The notes: generated by a model from the sequence alone, not told the origin. Positions 1 to 9,659 are shown, counted from the stretch's first letter. The stretch: DNA of 64,000 nucleotides from Sedimenticola sp. (GCA_026985055.1 JALSQZ010000165.1:62001-126000), one strand, 5' to 3'. Numbers and translations are program-made.

Positions 1-108
1 TTCCCCATACCCGTTGCCTTGAAAACGGTGACGAAGAGAAAGTTCACGTTCCTCCTCGGACAAAGCCAGGTTCCGGCGGGATGAAAGTCGGCCTGAATCC
101 GGTTTCAT
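1..108 (-). CDS. Exopolysaccharide chain-length determinant / tyrosine-kinase-like protein, N-terminal fragment
   Basis: An open reading frame starts with ATG at 108 and runs off the window edge, so only the first 36 residues (starting MKPDSGRLSS) are visible. They are charged and hydrophilic and carry no recognisable domain. The start lies 5 bp after the stop of the polysaccharide export gene. In Wza/Wzc-type operons the next gene is normally the inner-membrane chain-length regulator or BY-kinase. The assignment rests on position alone; the reading frame itself is clear. Confidence 0.45.
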   Translation of the reverse strand, partial: MKPDSGRLSSRRNLALSEEERELSLRHRFQGNGYGE

Positions 109-113
109 GGACA

Positions 114-851
114 TCAGAACAACACGGACCAGCCGACAAAACTGGTAAGAGTTTCCGAGAACAGTTTCCAGGCCGCCTTGCTGCCACTGCGATTAACCAC
201 GATGATATCGCCACTTTTCAGCACCGGATCGATTTGCTGCCCGGCGCGCACCTTGCGATAAGAAAGAACATATCCTGTAGTTTTCCCATTCTCCGTACGG
301 AAGATGGCAACTTCATCAAAATCCGCCAGCCTGTCCATCCCCTTGGCATTGGCAATGGCCTGCAGAAAAGTGGTCTTGCCCTTGAGAGGAAACACTCCGG
401 GATTCTTCACCCAGCCTTCAACGGTGATTTTCTGGCTTTCATATTCCTTGATGAAAACAGTGACATGAGGATCCTGAAGATATTTTTCCGCCAATACCTT
501 TTCGATGCGGCGCTCCGCCTCCCGGGCGGTCAAACCCGCTACTTTTACCGGACCGATAAGCGGCAGGGAAGCATAGCCCTCGGTATTTACCCGGGTTTCC
601 CGACCAAGTTCTTCCGCCTGGAAGACTTCCACTTCAATAAGATCCAGGGGGCCAATACGATATTCATAGGTTCGGGAATCCGGCTGTGCCGGTTCGTGCG
701 CCACGGAAAAATCACTGATGGGCGCGCCCGCGCCTGCACTGTCAATCCCGGAAATGTCACTCTGCCCCACCTGAAGATCGTCCAGCACACCATCAGCAAC
801 TGCCAGTGGCGACAGAAGTATCAGGAAAAACAACAGAACAGAACAACGCAT
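114..851 (-). CDS. Polysaccharide biosynthesis/export protein (Wza-like, Poly_export and SLBB domains)
   Basis: This 245-residue protein begins with a signal peptide (about residues 1-20, ending near AVADG). A Poly_export domain follows at about 60-140 (YRIGPLDLIEVEVFQAEELG, then VNTEGYASLPLIGPV), and then an SLBB-like domain (ITVEGWVKNPGVFPL). Proteins of this family form the outer-membrane or periplasmic channel for capsule or exopolysaccharide export. It is shorter than E. coli Wza (about 380 residues), which is usual for the one-SLBB type. No lipobox cysteine is obvious. It lies directly before the putative chain-length gene on the same strand and belongs with the phosphatase and glycosyl-phosphate transferase upstream. 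Confidence 0.88.
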   Translation of the reverse strand: MRCSVLLFFLILLSPLAVADGVLDDLQVGQSDISGIDSAGAGAPISDFSVAHEPAQPDSRTYEYRIGPLDLIEVEVFQAEELGRETRVNTEGYASLPLIGPVKVAGLTAREAERRIEKVLAEKYLQDPHVTVFIKEYESQKITVEGWVKNPGVFPLKGKTTFLQAIANAKGMDRLADFDEVAIFRTENGKTTGYVLSYRKVRAGQQIDPVLKSGDIIVVNRSGSKAAWKLFSETLTSFVGWSVLF

Positions 852-888
852 CAGGTCGGCTTCTCTTTACCATGCAAATGGAATCACT

Positions 889-1055
889 TTAAGGAACCTC
901 TGATTAAATCATGAACTCGCATCTTGCGCCCAAAATGTCCCGCTACTGCGTTGCAAATCTTCGCAATAGCGGGCTATTACGTGCGATTTGCGCCTTGTAT
1001 CGGAACATTTTTAATCACAATCTGCTTCGCTCAGATTTAATCAGGGGTTCCTTAA
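889..1055. mobile_element. MITE-like element with 22 bp terminal inverted repeats
   Basis: A 167 bp segment is bounded by near-perfect inverted repeats at 889-910 and 1034-1055. The ends read TTAAGGAACCTCTGATTAAATC and its complement, with one mismatch out of 22. The interior has no transposase and only short open frames. It sits between the export gene and the phosphatase gene of one operon. The ends resemble those of small non-autonomous elements mobilised by a transposase in trans. The parent insertion sequence is not in this window and no second copy was seen. Confidence 0.7.
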
Positions 1056-1102
1056 TTTTATCACGCATTGAACCATCTTCCGAACCATGCCACAAAGCTT
1101 GT

Positions 1103-1915
1103 TCAGTTACGCCGGCCCGGAAAAAAACGAAAAATACCGCGACTTTTTCCTGTTCTGGAGCTGCCCTGAGAAAGCAATCCCGGAGGCAATGGAAGCTGAT
1201 CGGGATCCTTGTTCCGCCAGATCGCGGCAGGGCGCTCGTGTACCAGGCGTCTGGCCTCTTCAACCCCCAGAAAACGACACGCCGCAACCTCGCCTTCCGC
1301 CAGAAGAGGAGGCCTGTTGTGCAGGTCATGTGCATCAGTGGCCAACAGATGTACCACCCCGGCATCCAGCATCTTTTCCGCCCAGTAACGGGGACCGGAG
1401 CCAAAACGCCCCGTGAGACTACCCGCTGTCAGCTGCAACCAGGCTCCTGCGCGGGCAACCGTGAGAAACTCCTCATAGTACTGCTCCAGCCAGACAAGGC
1501 GTTCCGGATGGGTGATCACCGGCACAAAGCCCGCACTCAGCACATCGGCAATGAAGCGGACAAAATTCATCAACGGCACATGATGCGGTGGCTCAAACAG
1601 AAAATACCGGGAAGCGTTGAGGCAGGGAAATGTCCCGGAACGCAGTCTGGATAGCAACTCCGGCACCACCTGTATATCCGCCCCCATCCCCAGCGTCAGA
1701 CAAATCTGTTGCTCTTCGAGCAATCCCCTGAAACGGGTCAGCGCATCACGAATGCTGTTGGTATCATTTTCGAACAGCCCCGGATAGATATGTGGTGTAC
1801 AGGCCAGATGAGTGATGCCGTCAGCCACCGCCATGCGCGCCATTTCCAGAGCTGTTTCATCTGTTTCCGCCCCGTCATCGATGCCAGGCAACAGGTGACA
1901 ATGCAGGTCATACAC
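1103..1915 (-). CDS. PHP-type tyrosine-protein phosphatase (CpsB/CapC/YwqE-like)
   Basis: The protein begins YDLHCHLLPGIDDGA, the HxH plus Asp metal site of the PHP family. The TPH, HPERL and LLATDAH motifs follow in the order expected for CpsB/YwqE phosphatases, which dephosphorylate BY-kinases that control capsule length. The length (about 270 residues) is slightly above the usual 255. I prefer a GTG start at 1915: it overlaps the stop of the upstream transferase and has GGAG about 10 bases ahead. A longer frame with an ATG at 1963 exists but adds non-conserved residues. The last 25 or so residues are basic and not conserved. The gene fits the export and kinase genes downstream. Confidence 0.85.
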   Translation of the reverse strand: MYDLHCHLLPGIDDGAETDETALEMARMAVADGITHLACTPHIYPGLFENDTNSIRDALTRFRGLLEEQQICLTLGMGADIQVVPELLSRLRSGTFPCLNASRYFLFEPPHHVPLMNFVRFIADVLSAGFVPVITHPERLVWLEQYYEEFLTVARAGAWLQLTAGSLTGRFGSGPRYWAEKMLDAGVVHLLATDAHDLHNRPPLLAEGEVAACRFLGVEEARRLVHERPAAIWRNKDPDQLPLPPGLLSQGSSRTGKSRGIFRFFPGRRN

Positions 1916-3008
1916 CAGCGCCACTCTCCAGCTTCGGCTTGGCCTGAACATGATCAGGCCCATTATGCAACGTCTTCAACCGCTTCCAGGCCCGATTCAT
2001 TCCCTGGTAGTAAAAGAAAAATATCAGTAGAAATCCATAGAACATGTAGACATCCGGCACATGCAGCCATTCGCCAAGCAATCCGCCAAGACCGAGCAAC
2101 AGACTCACAGCCAGCATGATCATTACCGTAGTGCGGACACCAAAACCGGCGACAAGCAGAATATGATGCAAATGTTCCCTGTCCGGCGCAAAAGGTGAGC
2201 GGCCCCGCCGCATTCGCCGCAACATGATTGCAACAGTATCCATGATCGGCAGGCCAAACAGCCATACGGCAGTAATGGGGCGCAATTGCATCACAGGTTC
2301 CTGGGTGAAACGAATCATGAACCAGGCCGCCGCCAGGCCAAGAAACATTGCCCCGGCATCACCCAGGAACACCGTTGCCGGCCGGCTTTCACGGAAACGA
2401 AAATTGAGCAGCAGAAATCCGCTCAATCCACCGCAGATGAGCGCAAGAAGCAAGGCGTCCTGAAAAAGGCCGCCATGCCATGCCAGCCCAAGCAGCACGG
2501 AAAAAAGTATCAGTAACAATCCACCACACAGGCCGTCCATGCCATCCATCATATTGGTCGCATTGATAATACCCACCACGCAAAAAACACTGAAAGGAAC
2601 CGTCAGCCAGCCCGGTTCAACAGAGGAAACCTCTCCCAGCAGAAAACCGAGATTTTCCAGGCGAATGTTTCCCCACAGGACAATCAACAGTGCCGCACCA
2701 ATCTGGGCGATAAAGCGGGCGGAAGGAGGCGTTTCCCGGAAATCATCCAGCAGCCCCACAATGAATACCAGGGCGCCTGCCAGAAACAGGGAGCGCCACT
2801 GGCTCAGGGAAACATCCAGGGTCAGCACCAAAAGCATGAAAGCACAAAATATGGCGACCCCGCCCACCAGGGGTGTGGCGGCATGATGCTGTTTGCGACC
2901 GCCAGGACTGTCTACCAGTCCGATACGCTGCGCCAGCGGAGCAACAAGAAGCATCAAACCCGCAGTCAAAGACGCAGCGACAGCAAAAACGACGATCATC
3001 AGGAGCAT
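1908..3008 (-). CDS. Glycosyltransferase family 4, WecA/MraY-like undecaprenyl-phosphate sugar-1-phosphate transferase
   Basis: This 366-residue polytopic membrane protein has the polyprenyl-phosphate N-acetylhexosamine-1-phosphate transferase motifs: LVDSPGGRKQHH near the N-terminus, NATNMMDGMDGLCGG in the middle (the catalytic Asp region), FLGDAGAMFLG, and the His-rich DREHLHHILL loop. About ten hydrophobic segments are visible. The enzyme would load the first sugar phosphate on undecaprenyl phosphate at the cytoplasmic face, starting synthesis of the polymer exported by the downstream genes. WecA of O-antigen/ECA synthesis is the closest model. The actual sugar cannot be read from sequence. 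Its stop overlaps the phosphatase start, indicating one transcript. Confidence 0.88.
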   Translation of the reverse strand: MLLMIVVFAVAASLTAGLMLLVAPLAQRIGLVDSPGGRKQHHAATPLVGGVAIFCAFMLLVLTLDVSLSQWRSLFLAGALVFIVGLLDDFRETPPSARFIAQIGAALLIVLWGNIRLENLGFLLGEVSSVEPGWLTVPFSVFCVVGIINATNMMDGMDGLCGGLLLILFSVLLGLAWHGGLFQDALLLALICGGLSGFLLLNFRFRESRPATVFLGDAGAMFLGLAAAWFMIRFTQEPVMQLRPITAVWLFGLPIMDTVAIMLRRMRRGRSPFAPDREHLHHILLVAGFGVRTTVMIMLAVSLLLGLGGLLGEWLHVPDVYMFYGFLLIFFFYYQGMNRAWKRLKTLHNGPDHVQAKPKLESGAGV

Positions 3009-3163
3009 ATCCCACCGGAAGTTCGTAAAACGAAAGAGATCTCCCTGACATCATAGTCGAGCCTCCCTGCGCCACCATTAAACCAAGACCACAATAAAAA
3101 GTCATCTATCCGGGCTGTTTGCCGTGAAAAAACGCTGTTTTTCTTCTCTGCTCAATCAGAATA

Positions 3164-3288
3164 GGGAACCTCGAAATATTCCTTCCCTGGAATTTTTCTT
3201 GTCGCAAAGAGAAAATGCGATTTCCTCTTTGCTCACATTTTCGATCACTTGTGGTGATCGAAAATGGCGGGACATCCCTGTCCCACAA
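3164..3288 (+). repeat. Dispersed five-hairpin repeat, copy A (3' hairpin missing)
   Basis: This is copy A of a family of roughly 150 bp elements, with other copies at 22747, 39853 and 58938. It holds the AATTCC/GGAATT hairpin, the GCAAAGAG/CTCTTTGC hairpin, the long stem TTTTCGATCAC-TTGTG-GTGATCGAAAA, and the GGGACA-TCC-CTGTCCC hairpin. After about 3288 it diverges from the others and lacks the final GATGCCC hairpin. It fills most of the 364 bp gap between the divergent transferase and fabI genes. There is no coding sign. Confidence 0.85.
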
Positions 3289-3372
3289 GGGAAATTTCAA
3301 CATCCTGAGTTAGTAGAAAGTGCCAGGCTTTTGTACAATGACTGTTTCAACACATATTCAAGAAGGTACAAA

Positions 3373-4143
3373 ATGGGCTTTCTCCAGAACAAGAAGATTC
3401 TCGTAACCGGCATCGCCAGCAACCGTTCCATTGCCTATGGCGTAGCCCGGGCCATGCAGCGTGAAGGAGCAGAACTCGCTTTTACCTATCAGAATGAAAA
3501 ACTGCAGAAACGCGTAGAACAGTTTGCCGAAGAACTGGGGGCGGACATCTGTCTTCCGCTGGACGTAAGCAGTGACGAATCCATTGAAGAAATGTTTCGC
3601 GTACTGGGAAAACACTGGGATGGTCTGGACAGTCTGGTTCATTCCATTGGCTTTGCCCCCAGGGATCAACTGGAAGGCAATTTTGCCGACGTGGTTACTC
3701 GTGAAGGTTTCCTTACCACGCTGGATATCAGCGCCTACAGCTTTGCGGCACTGGCCAAGGGCGCCAAACCGATGATGGAAGGACGCAATGCTTCTCTGGT
3801 CACCATGAGCTATCTGGGTGCGGTGCGCACGGTGCCAAACTACAATGTGATGGGCGTCGCCAAGGCCGCCCTGGAAGCAAGCACCCGTTACCTGGCCGAC
3901 GCCATGGGTCCCGACGGCATCCGGGTGAATGCGGTCTCCGCCGGCCCCATACGCACCCTCGCTGCGTCCGGCATCAACAACTTTCGATCCATGCTCGCGG
4001 AAGCGGAGAAAAAAACCCCCCTGCGCCGCAATGTGACCATCGATGAAGTCGGCAATGCTACGGCATTCCTGTGTTCCGACCTGGCTTCTGGCATTACCGG
4101 CGATGTACTCTATGTAGATTCCGGCTACCACATCCTGGGCTGA
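3373..4143 (+). CDS. fabI: Enoyl-[acyl-carrier-protein] reductase (NADH), FabI
   Basis: This 256-residue short-chain dehydrogenase-fold enzyme reduces enoyl-ACP in the last step of each fatty acid elongation cycle. The cofactor loop is [19 protein letters not shown]. The FabI Tyr-x6-Lys catalytic signature appears as [12 protein letters not shown], preceded by TMSYLGA, and the end is [21 protein letters not shown] at 3373 was chosen because AGAAGG lies just upstream and the protein begins [13 protein letters not shown] as in other FabI. The frame stays open upstream into the repeat element, but this is not conserved. It faces ppiD across a shared terminator. Confidence 0.96.
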   Translation: MGFLQNKKILVTGIASNRSIAYGVARAMQREGAELAFTYQNEKLQKRVEQFAEELGADICLPLDVSSDESIEEMFRVLGKHWDGLDSLVHSIGFAPRDQLEGNFADVVTREGFLTTLDISAYSFAALAKGAKPMMEGRNASLVTMSYLGAVRTVPNYNVMGVAKAALEASTRYLADAMGPDGIRVNAVSAGPIRTLAASGINNFRSMLAEAEKKTPLRRNVTIDEVGNATAFLCSDLASGITGDVLYVDSGYHILG

Positions 4144-4163
4144 TCCCGAAAGAAAGCCATCAA

Positions 4164-4192
4164 AAAAGGGCGCCGTTACAGCGCCCTTTTTC
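4164..4192. terminator. Bidirectional rho-independent terminator between fabI and ppiD
   Basis: AAAAGGGCGC and GCGCCCTTTT form a 10 bp stem around a 7-base loop (CGTTACA). The run of A on one side and T on the other makes it usable for both converging genes. Confidence 0.9.
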
Positions 4193-4213
4193 ATTCCGTC
4201 TGGTACGGAAAAA

Positions 4214-6127
4214 CTACTGTTCCCGGGTTTTGATTTCCACGTCGGCACGCTCACGAAGATAACGCCCCATGATGTTGAACTGCAGCTGGCCTTTCGATCT
4301 TGCCATGGTCTGCCTGGCCGCCTTGCGCGCTTTATCATCCAGTTTGGACGGATCTCCGTCAGTCACATCCGTAACTGCAAGCAAGGCATAATCACCATTA
4401 CCCAGGCCGATCCCGCCGAAAGCAGGTTTGCCCTTTTCGGGACGCCCCAGTCCGAACGCCTTTTCCCTCACGGCCTGAGGAAGCAGGGTGGACTGACGTT
4501 TCACCTTGATGTCTGATTTCAGTTCTCCGTCACCATCCGCCGCAATCTGTTGCAGGGTTTTTTCTCCCGCTTCCAGAGAAGCGAGCAAAGCCGTCCCCTT
4601 TTCTGCCGCGAGAGCTTTGCCCTTGTCCCGCTTCATGGCGGCAACTACTTTATCCTTTACTTCTTCAAAACTCTGAGGATGCTCGGCTTCGTGTTCCACT
4701 ACGCGCAACACCAGCACCTTGTCGCCTTCCAGCTCGATCAGTTCACTGTTGTTGCCCTCTCCCAGCACATCGTCGCTGAAGGCGGCCGCAACGATCTTGG
4801 GAGATGAGAGATCCCCCTGGCCTCCACGTCTGTCCACCCAGCCAGACTCTTGCACTTTCAGTCCAAGAGCTTCCGCTGCCGGCACCAGACTGTCCGGGGA
4901 TTCGTAGCTCAGATCTGCCAGCTGTTCCGCCTTGTCGAACAGAATCTGTTCCGCCTGCTGGCGGCGCCAGGCGGTTTCGATCTTGTCGCGCAGGATCTCG
5001 AAATTGCCCTTGTCCGGGTTGCGAATATCCACAACCTGAATGATATGAAAACCGAAGGGCGTACGCACCGGCTGGCTGATCTGACCTTTTTTCAGCTTGT
5101 AGGCTTCTTCTTCAAAGGTTTTTGCCATGAGACCAGGACTGATCCAGCCCAGCTCACCACCTTGATCTTTGGAGCCCGGATCATCAGAAAACTCTTTGGC
5201 CAGATCCTCGAATTTCTCGCCTTTGGCCAGGCGCTGTTCCAGATCGGCCGCCTTGGCCCGGGCGGCATCCACCGCAGCCTGATCGGCATTTTCCGCCACC
5301 TTGATGAGGATATGACGCAGCTTTCGCTCTTCAGGCGCCTGGAATTCATCCTGATGCTGGCGGTAGTAGTCGCGCAGCTTTTCCTCGGTGACTTCCAGGT
5401 CCGCGCCCAGAATCTCCGGTGACAGGAGCAGATACTCCAGTTTCACCCGCTCCGGCACCATGTATTTGTTCAAATGTTCTTCATAGTAGGCCTTGATCTC
5501 ATCTTCGGCAGGAACATAGTCAGCTGCAAGTTTGCTCCCGGAAATGGTCAGGTAACTGAGTTCCCGTTCCTGATCCTTTAGGCGGATACTGTCATTAAGT
5601 TCATGATCCGTGGCAAAGGCCGACCCCGACAAGCCATACTGAAGTTGCTCCATAACCAGGTCACCGCGCACTTCCTCTTCAAAACTGCGCTGACTCATCC
5701 CCTGATTGCGAATCAGGGTGTTATAGGCCTGAACATTGAATTTCCCATTGGTTTGAAAGCTGGGTATGGACTGTATGTACTGACGCACAAAATCATCGCT
5801 GACGCGCAACTTCCAGGCATCTGCCGTTTCCGACAGCACCGCATCATTGATCAACTGTTCGATGACCTGCTTGCGCAGGGTTTTGTCATCGAACATCTCG
5901 GGGCGATAGGCTTTTCCCAGTTGTGAACGCAGGCGATCACGAAACTGGCGAACACGTTGCTCTACCTGCCGCTCGGTGATTTCCTTGCCATCCACGCTGA
6001 CAGCAACGGGATCGCTACTGACCCCCAGATAGCTCTGGATGCCCCACAGGGCAAAGGGAATGGTGATGAATCCGACGATAAGCCAGGCAAACCAGCCTTG
6101 AGCCTTTTCTCTAATTGCCAGCAACAT
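4214..6127 (-). CDS. ppiD: Periplasmic folding chaperone with SurA_N and parvulin domains, PpiD
   Basis: This 637-residue protein has one N-terminal membrane anchor (AWLIVGFITIPFALWGI, residues 15-31), an N-terminal SurA_N-like helical domain, a parvulin domain at about 265-360 (LRHILIK, GGELGWISPG, GFHIIQVVD), and a long C-terminal chaperone-like region. PpiD is attached to the inner membrane near the Sec translocon and assists newly exported proteins. Length matches E. coli PpiD (623). It follows hupB and two tRNAs, the usual lon-hupB-ppiD order. Confidence 0.93.
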   Translation of the reverse strand: MLLAIREKAQGWFAWLIVGFITIPFALWGIQSYLGVSSDPVAVSVDGKEITERQVEQRVRQFRDRLRSQLGKAYRPEMFDDKTLRKQVIEQLINDAVLSETADAWKLRVSDDFVRQYIQSIPSFQTNGKFNVQAYNTLIRNQGMSQRSFEEEVRGDLVMEQLQYGLSGSAFATDHELNDSIRLKDQERELSYLTISGSKLAADYVPAEDEIKAYYEEHLNKYMVPERVKLEYLLLSPEILGADLEVTEEKLRDYYRQHQDEFQAPEERKLRHILIKVAENADQAAVDAARAKAADLEQRLAKGEKFEDLAKEFSDDPGSKDQGGELGWISPGLMAKTFEEEAYKLKKGQISQPVRTPFGFHIIQVVDIRNPDKGNFEILRDKIETAWRRQQAEQILFDKAEQLADLSYESPDSLVPAAEALGLKVQESGWVDRRGGQGDLSSPKIVAAAFSDDVLGEGNNSELIELEGDKVLVLRVVEHEAEHPQSFEEVKDKVVAAMKRDKGKALAAEKGTALLASLEAGEKTLQQIAADGDGELKSDIKVKRQSTLLPQAVREKAFGLGRPEKGKPAFGGIGLGNGDYALLAVTDVTDGDPSKLDDKARKAARQTMARSKGQLQFNIMGRYLRERADVEIKTREQ

Positions 6128-6196
6128 GATTGTATTCTTCCCAGTTCAAAGCAAAAAAAACGGGGTACCAGCTATGATACCCCGTTCGTTCAATTA

Positions 6197-6273
6197 TGGC
6201 GGAGTGGACGGGACTCGAACCCGCGACCCCCGGCGTGACAGGCCGGTATTCTAACCAACTGAACTACCACTCC
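6197..6273 (-). tRNA. tRNA-Asp (GTC)
   Basis: A 77-base cloverleaf on the minus strand. The acceptor stem GGAGTGG pairs with CCACTCC, followed by G and an encoded CCA. The anticodon loop is CCTGTCACG, giving GTC, and the T arm is GGTTCGAGTC. It lies between tRNA-Val and ppiD. Confidence 0.97.
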
Positions 6274-6281
6274 TAATTGCT

Positions 6282-6357
6282 TGGTGGGTGCTGAGGGGAT
6301 CGAACCCCCGACCCTCGCCTTGTAAGGGCGATGCTCTCCCAGCTGAGCTAAGCACCC
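6282..6357 (-). tRNA. tRNA-Val (TAC)
   Basis: A 76-base cloverleaf on the minus strand. The acceptor stem GGGTGCT pairs with AGCACCC, followed by A and an encoded CCA. The anticodon loop is CTTACAA, giving TAC. It follows hupB by 12 bases and is 8 bases from tRNA-Asp, so the two are probably co-transcribed. Confidence 0.97.
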
Positions 6358-6369
6358 GATTGAGGCGCG

Positions 6370-6642
6370 CTAGTTTACTGCATCTTTTAGTGCTTTACCA
6401 GCTTTAAATGCCGGGGATTTTGAAGCCTTGATTTCGATGGCTTCACCGGTTTTGGGGTTGCGCCCGGTACGTGCCGCACGATCCCGAACGACGAAACTGC
6501 CGAAGCCGATAATGGATACCGTATCGCCATCCTGCAGTGCTTTGGTGACGGCTGCGATCATGCCATCCAAGGCACGGGCTGCGGCTGCCTGCGGGATATC
6601 TGCGGCATCTGCCATGGCTTCAGCCAATTCTTTCTTGTTCAT
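6370..6642 (-). CDS. hupB: Nucleoid-associated DNA-binding protein HU-beta
   Basis: This 90-residue HU/IHF-family protein starts [14 protein letters not shown] and carries the signature [22 protein letters not shown], including the RNP loop that inserts into the DNA minor groove. It ends [10 protein letters not shown]. Length is exactly that of HU. The position between lon and ppiD marks it as the HU-beta type. It bends and compacts DNA as a homo- or heterodimer in the nucleoid. Confidence 0.96.
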   Translation of the reverse strand: MNKKELAEAMADAADIPQAAAARALDGMIAAVTKALQDGDTVSIIGFGSFVVRDRAARTGRNPKTGEAIEIKASKSPAFKAGKALKDAVN

Positions 6643-6677
6643 CCTGATTTGCCCCCTATGGAACGTATTTATGTGAA

Positions 6678-6756
6678 TCCTGAATCCGTGAATTCATCAG
6701 GGCGCATCGCACAAGCTCTTGCGCACTGCATCTCTTCCGAGCTCACGGATTCAGGA
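6678..6756. repeat. 14 bp inverted repeat upstream of hupB
   Basis: TCCTGAATCCGTGA at 6678-6691 and its exact complement at 6743-6756 flank 51 bases in the hupB promoter region. It may be an operator pair, or the long-range stem of the leader. The rest of the 402 bp lon-hupB gap shows only the lon terminator. Confidence 0.55.
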
Positions 6757-6887
6757 TGAATGGTAATGCGGAACGGAGTATATCCGGTAGTTTCCGTAAA
6801 AACCGGCAGATATCCAGGCTCCTGCAAAGCGTGCGTTTTATACCAAGCCAGCGTGAAAACTGTCAAGGAAAAACGGATTCAGCCGGT

Positions 6888-6935
6888 AAAAAAGGCTTGT
6901 TTGTCCCAAATCCGAAAATCCTGATGACAAACAAG
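6888..6935 (-). terminator. Rho-independent terminator downstream of lon
   Basis: On the minus strand a perfect 10 bp stem (CTTGTTTGTC / GACAAACAAG) with a 20-base loop is followed by GCC and six T. It lies 110 bases past the lon stop, separating lon from hupB. The loop is longer than typical. Confidence 0.65.
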
Positions 6936-7044
6936 GGTTAAACCACATTGTCAGTTTTTCGAAATTCCCGCAAACAGGATCCGCTCCAGACCTTCCCTGC
7001 ACAACCATATCCGGCTGCATTTCAGGAAGCCTTCGATCACCTGC

Positions 7045-9489
7045 TCAATGGGTGATTACGCGCTTGCGCCGGGTTTTTTTGCTGACAGTGGTCTTGCCAT
7101 CAGATACCGAGACGTCCGATTTGGTCTTTTTCCCTGGCTCGGGTTGACTGGTCAGCGCAATCTCCAGCACTTCGTCTATCCATTTTACCGGGCGTATATC
7201 CAGGGTACTGGTAATATTCTTTGGTATTTCCTTCAGATCCCTTTCGTTTTCCTCGGGAATCAACACTGTCTTGATGCCGCCCCGGGCTGCGGCCAGCAAT
7301 TTTTCCTTGAGACCGCCTATGGGCAATACCTCACCGCGCAGGGTAATCTCACCAGTCATGGCTACGTCCGCGCGCACCGGAATCTGAGTCAGCGCCGATA
7401 CCAAGGCACTGCACATTCCGATGCCTGCACTGGGGCCATCCTTGGGAGTGGCGCCTTCGGGCACATGCACATGAATGTCATATTCCTGATGGAAATCCTT
7501 GTCCAGGCCCAGCACGTCCGCGCGGCTGCGCACCACAGTCATGGCCGCCTGTATGGATTCCTTCATTACATCACCCAGCTGACCGGTGTAGGTCAGGCGC
7601 CCCTTGCCCGGCATGATGGCCGCCTCTATGGTCAGCAGCTCGCCTCCCACTTCGGTCCAGGCCAGCCCGGTAACCTGCCCGATCTGATCCCTTTCTTCCG
7701 CCTTGCCATAACGGAAGCGTTGTACGCCCAGATAGTGTTCCAGTTTCTTTGGCGTAACAATGACCTTTTTGCCCTTGACCTCGCCCAACAGGATTTCCTT
7801 CACCACCTTGCGGCAGATCTTGGCAATCTCGCGCTCCAGGCTGCGCACCCCCGCCTCGCGGGTGTAGTAACGCACAATGTCCCTCACCGCTGCTTCACGG
7901 ATGGCCAGCTCTTCTTTTTTCAGACCATTGTTTTCCATCTGTTTGGGAATCAGATAGCGCTCGGCGATGTTCACCTTTTCCTCTTCGGTATAGCCGGACA
8001 GACGAATGACTTCCATGCGGTCGAGCAGGGCGGCAGGCACATTCAGGGAATTGGCCGTAGCCACAAACATGATTTCCGACAGGTCGAAATCCACCTCAAG
8101 GTAGTGATCCTGGAACGTGTGATTCTGCTCGGGATCCAGCACTTCCAGCAGCGCCGATGCAGGATCACCACGAAAATCCTGCGCCATCTTGTCAATCTCA
8201 TCGAGCAGGAACAGGGGATTGCGCACTCCGATCTTGGTAAGGTTCTGCACGATCTTGCCCGGCATGGCGCCAATGTAGGTGCGCCGATGACCCCGAATCT
8301 CTGCTTCATCGCGCACACCGCCCAGAGCCATGCGCACGAACTTGCGATTGGTGGCGCGAGCGATGGACTGTCCGAGAGACGTCTTGCCCACGCCCGGAGG
8401 TCCGACCAGGCAGAGGATGGGGCCTTTCAGCTTGCGCACCCGCTGCTGAACGGCCAGATACTCAAGAATACGCTCCTTGACCTTTTCCAGGCCATAGTGA
8501 TCGGCTTCCAGCACGGCTTCTGCCTTGGCAATATCGTTGCGCACGCGACTGCGTTTCTTCCACGGGACGCTCACCAGCGCATCGATATAATTGCGCACTA
8601 CCGTGGCTTCGGCGGACATGGGAGACATGAGCTTGAGTTTGTTCAACTCGGATTCCGCCTTGGCCCTGGCCTCCTTGCTCATACCAGCCTTTTCGATCTT
8701 CTGCGCCAGTTCCTCAAACTCATTGGGCACATCGTCCAGTTCACCCAGCTCCTTCTGAATGGCTTTCATCTGCTCATTCAGATAGTACTCGCGCTGGTTC
8801 TTCTCCATCTGCTTCTTGACCCGTCCGCGAATGCGCTTTTCCATTTGCAGCACATCGTTCTCGCCTTCCATGAGCGCCATCAGATGTTCCAGGCGATCAC
8901 GCACACCCTGCATTTCCAGTACTTGCTGCTTTTCATCCAGCTTGAGGGACATGTGTGCGGCCATGGTATCGGCCATGCGCGCGGGCTCGTCAATGCTGGC
9001 CAGGGAGGTCAGCACTTCCGGCGGAACTTTCTTGTTCAGTTTGACATATTGCTCGAACAGATTGCTGGCGGTACGCATGAGTACTTCCATTTCCTGCTCG
9101 GGCAATTCGATCTCGTCATCCAGCTTGCTGGCACGGGCCACATAATAACCATCCTTTTCGACGATCTCCCTGATCTGACTGCGGCTGCTACCTTCCACCA
9201 GGACTTTTACGGTGCCATCCGGCAGCTTGAGCAGTTGCAGAATGCTCGCCAGGGTGCCTACTTCATACAGATCCTTCACGCCGGGGTCATCCACATCAGC
9301 ACTCTTTTGCGCGACCAGCAATATCTGCTTGTTGTCCTGCATGGTGGCATCCAGCGCCTTTATGGACTTCTCCCGGCCCACGAACAACGGAATGACCATA
9401 TGCGGATAAACCACCACATCACGCAAGGGCAGCACGGGGATCATGGCGCTGATTTCAGGAATGTCGTTGGATCCTTTTTCTTGACCCAT
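7045..9489 (-). CDS. lon: ATP-dependent endopeptidase Lon
   Basis: This 814-residue protein has an N-terminal substrate-binding LON domain ([20 protein letters not shown]), a coiled-coil middle, an AAA+ module with Walker [16 protein letters not shown] and Walker [10 protein letters not shown], and a C-terminal Ser-Lys protease domain with the catalytic serine in [10 protein letters not shown]. It degrades misfolded and regulatory proteins in the cytoplasm. The C-terminus has a basic tail ([11 protein letters not shown]) longer than in E. coli Lon (784 residues). It lies downstream of clpX in the standard tig-clpP-clpX-lon order. Confidence 0.97.
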   Translation of the reverse strand: MGQEKGSNDIPEISAMIPVLPLRDVVVYPHMVIPLFVGREKSIKALDATMQDNKQILLVAQKSADVDDPGVKDLYEVGTLASILQLLKLPDGTVKVLVEGSSRSQIREIVEKDGYYVARASKLDDEIELPEQEMEVLMRTASNLFEQYVKLNKKVPPEVLTSLASIDEPARMADTMAAHMSLKLDEKQQVLEMQGVRDRLEHLMALMEGENDVLQMEKRIRGRVKKQMEKNQREYYLNEQMKAIQKELGELDDVPNEFEELAQKIEKAGMSKEARAKAESELNKLKLMSPMSAEATVVRNYIDALVSVPWKKRSRVRNDIAKAEAVLEADHYGLEKVKERILEYLAVQQRVRKLKGPILCLVGPPGVGKTSLGQSIARATNRKFVRMALGGVRDEAEIRGHRRTYIGAMPGKIVQNLTKIGVRNPLFLLDEIDKMAQDFRGDPASALLEVLDPEQNHTFQDHYLEVDFDLSEIMFVATANSLNVPAALLDRMEVIRLSGYTEEEKVNIAERYLIPKQMENNGLKKEELAIREAAVRDIVRYYTREAGVRSLEREIAKICRKVVKEILLGEVKGKKVIVTPKKLEHYLGVQRFRYGKAEERDQIGQVTGLAWTEVGGELLTIEAAIMPGKGRLTYTGQLGDVMKESIQAAMTVVRSRADVLGLDKDFHQEYDIHVHVPEGATPKDGPSAGIGMCSALVSALTQIPVRADVAMTGEITLRGEVLPIGGLKEKLLAAARGGIKTVLIPEENERDLKEIPKNITSTLDIRPVKWIDEVLEIALTSQPEPGKKTKSDVSVSDGKTTVSKKTRRKRVITH

Positions 9490-9622
9490 ATTGGTTTCCT
9501 CTTGAAGAACCGCAGGGCAACACGGGAAAGTGCTGCACTGAATCTGACGATACCCGGAAAACGGGTGAAATGACTAGTTGCTTACATGAGGGCAAAGAGC
9601 TGCTTTTTCAAGTGCCCTACAC

Positions 9623-9652
9623 GATCAAACCGGTGAATTCACCGGTTTGATC
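9623..9652. promoter_or_regulatory. Perfect 30 bp palindrome between clpX and lon
   Basis: Each half is GATCAAACCGGTGAA joined to its exact complement, with no loop or mismatch. It begins 7 bases past the clpX stop and ends 133 bases before lon. No T-run follows on either strand, so it is not a standard intrinsic terminator. Possibilities are a protein-binding operator for lon or an mRNA 3' stabilising hairpin for clpX. Confidence 0.6.
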
Positions 9653-9659
9653 CTGATTA

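Noticed and set aside
911..1654. Open frame starting in the MITE-like element
   Set aside because: It crosses the element and the opposite strand of the phosphatase gene. The translation is not conserved and looks like a shadow.
7048..9573. 841-codon open frame opposite lon
   Set aside because: It mirrors lon on the other strand in a biased-codon region. The translation has no known domain and lon is unmistakable.
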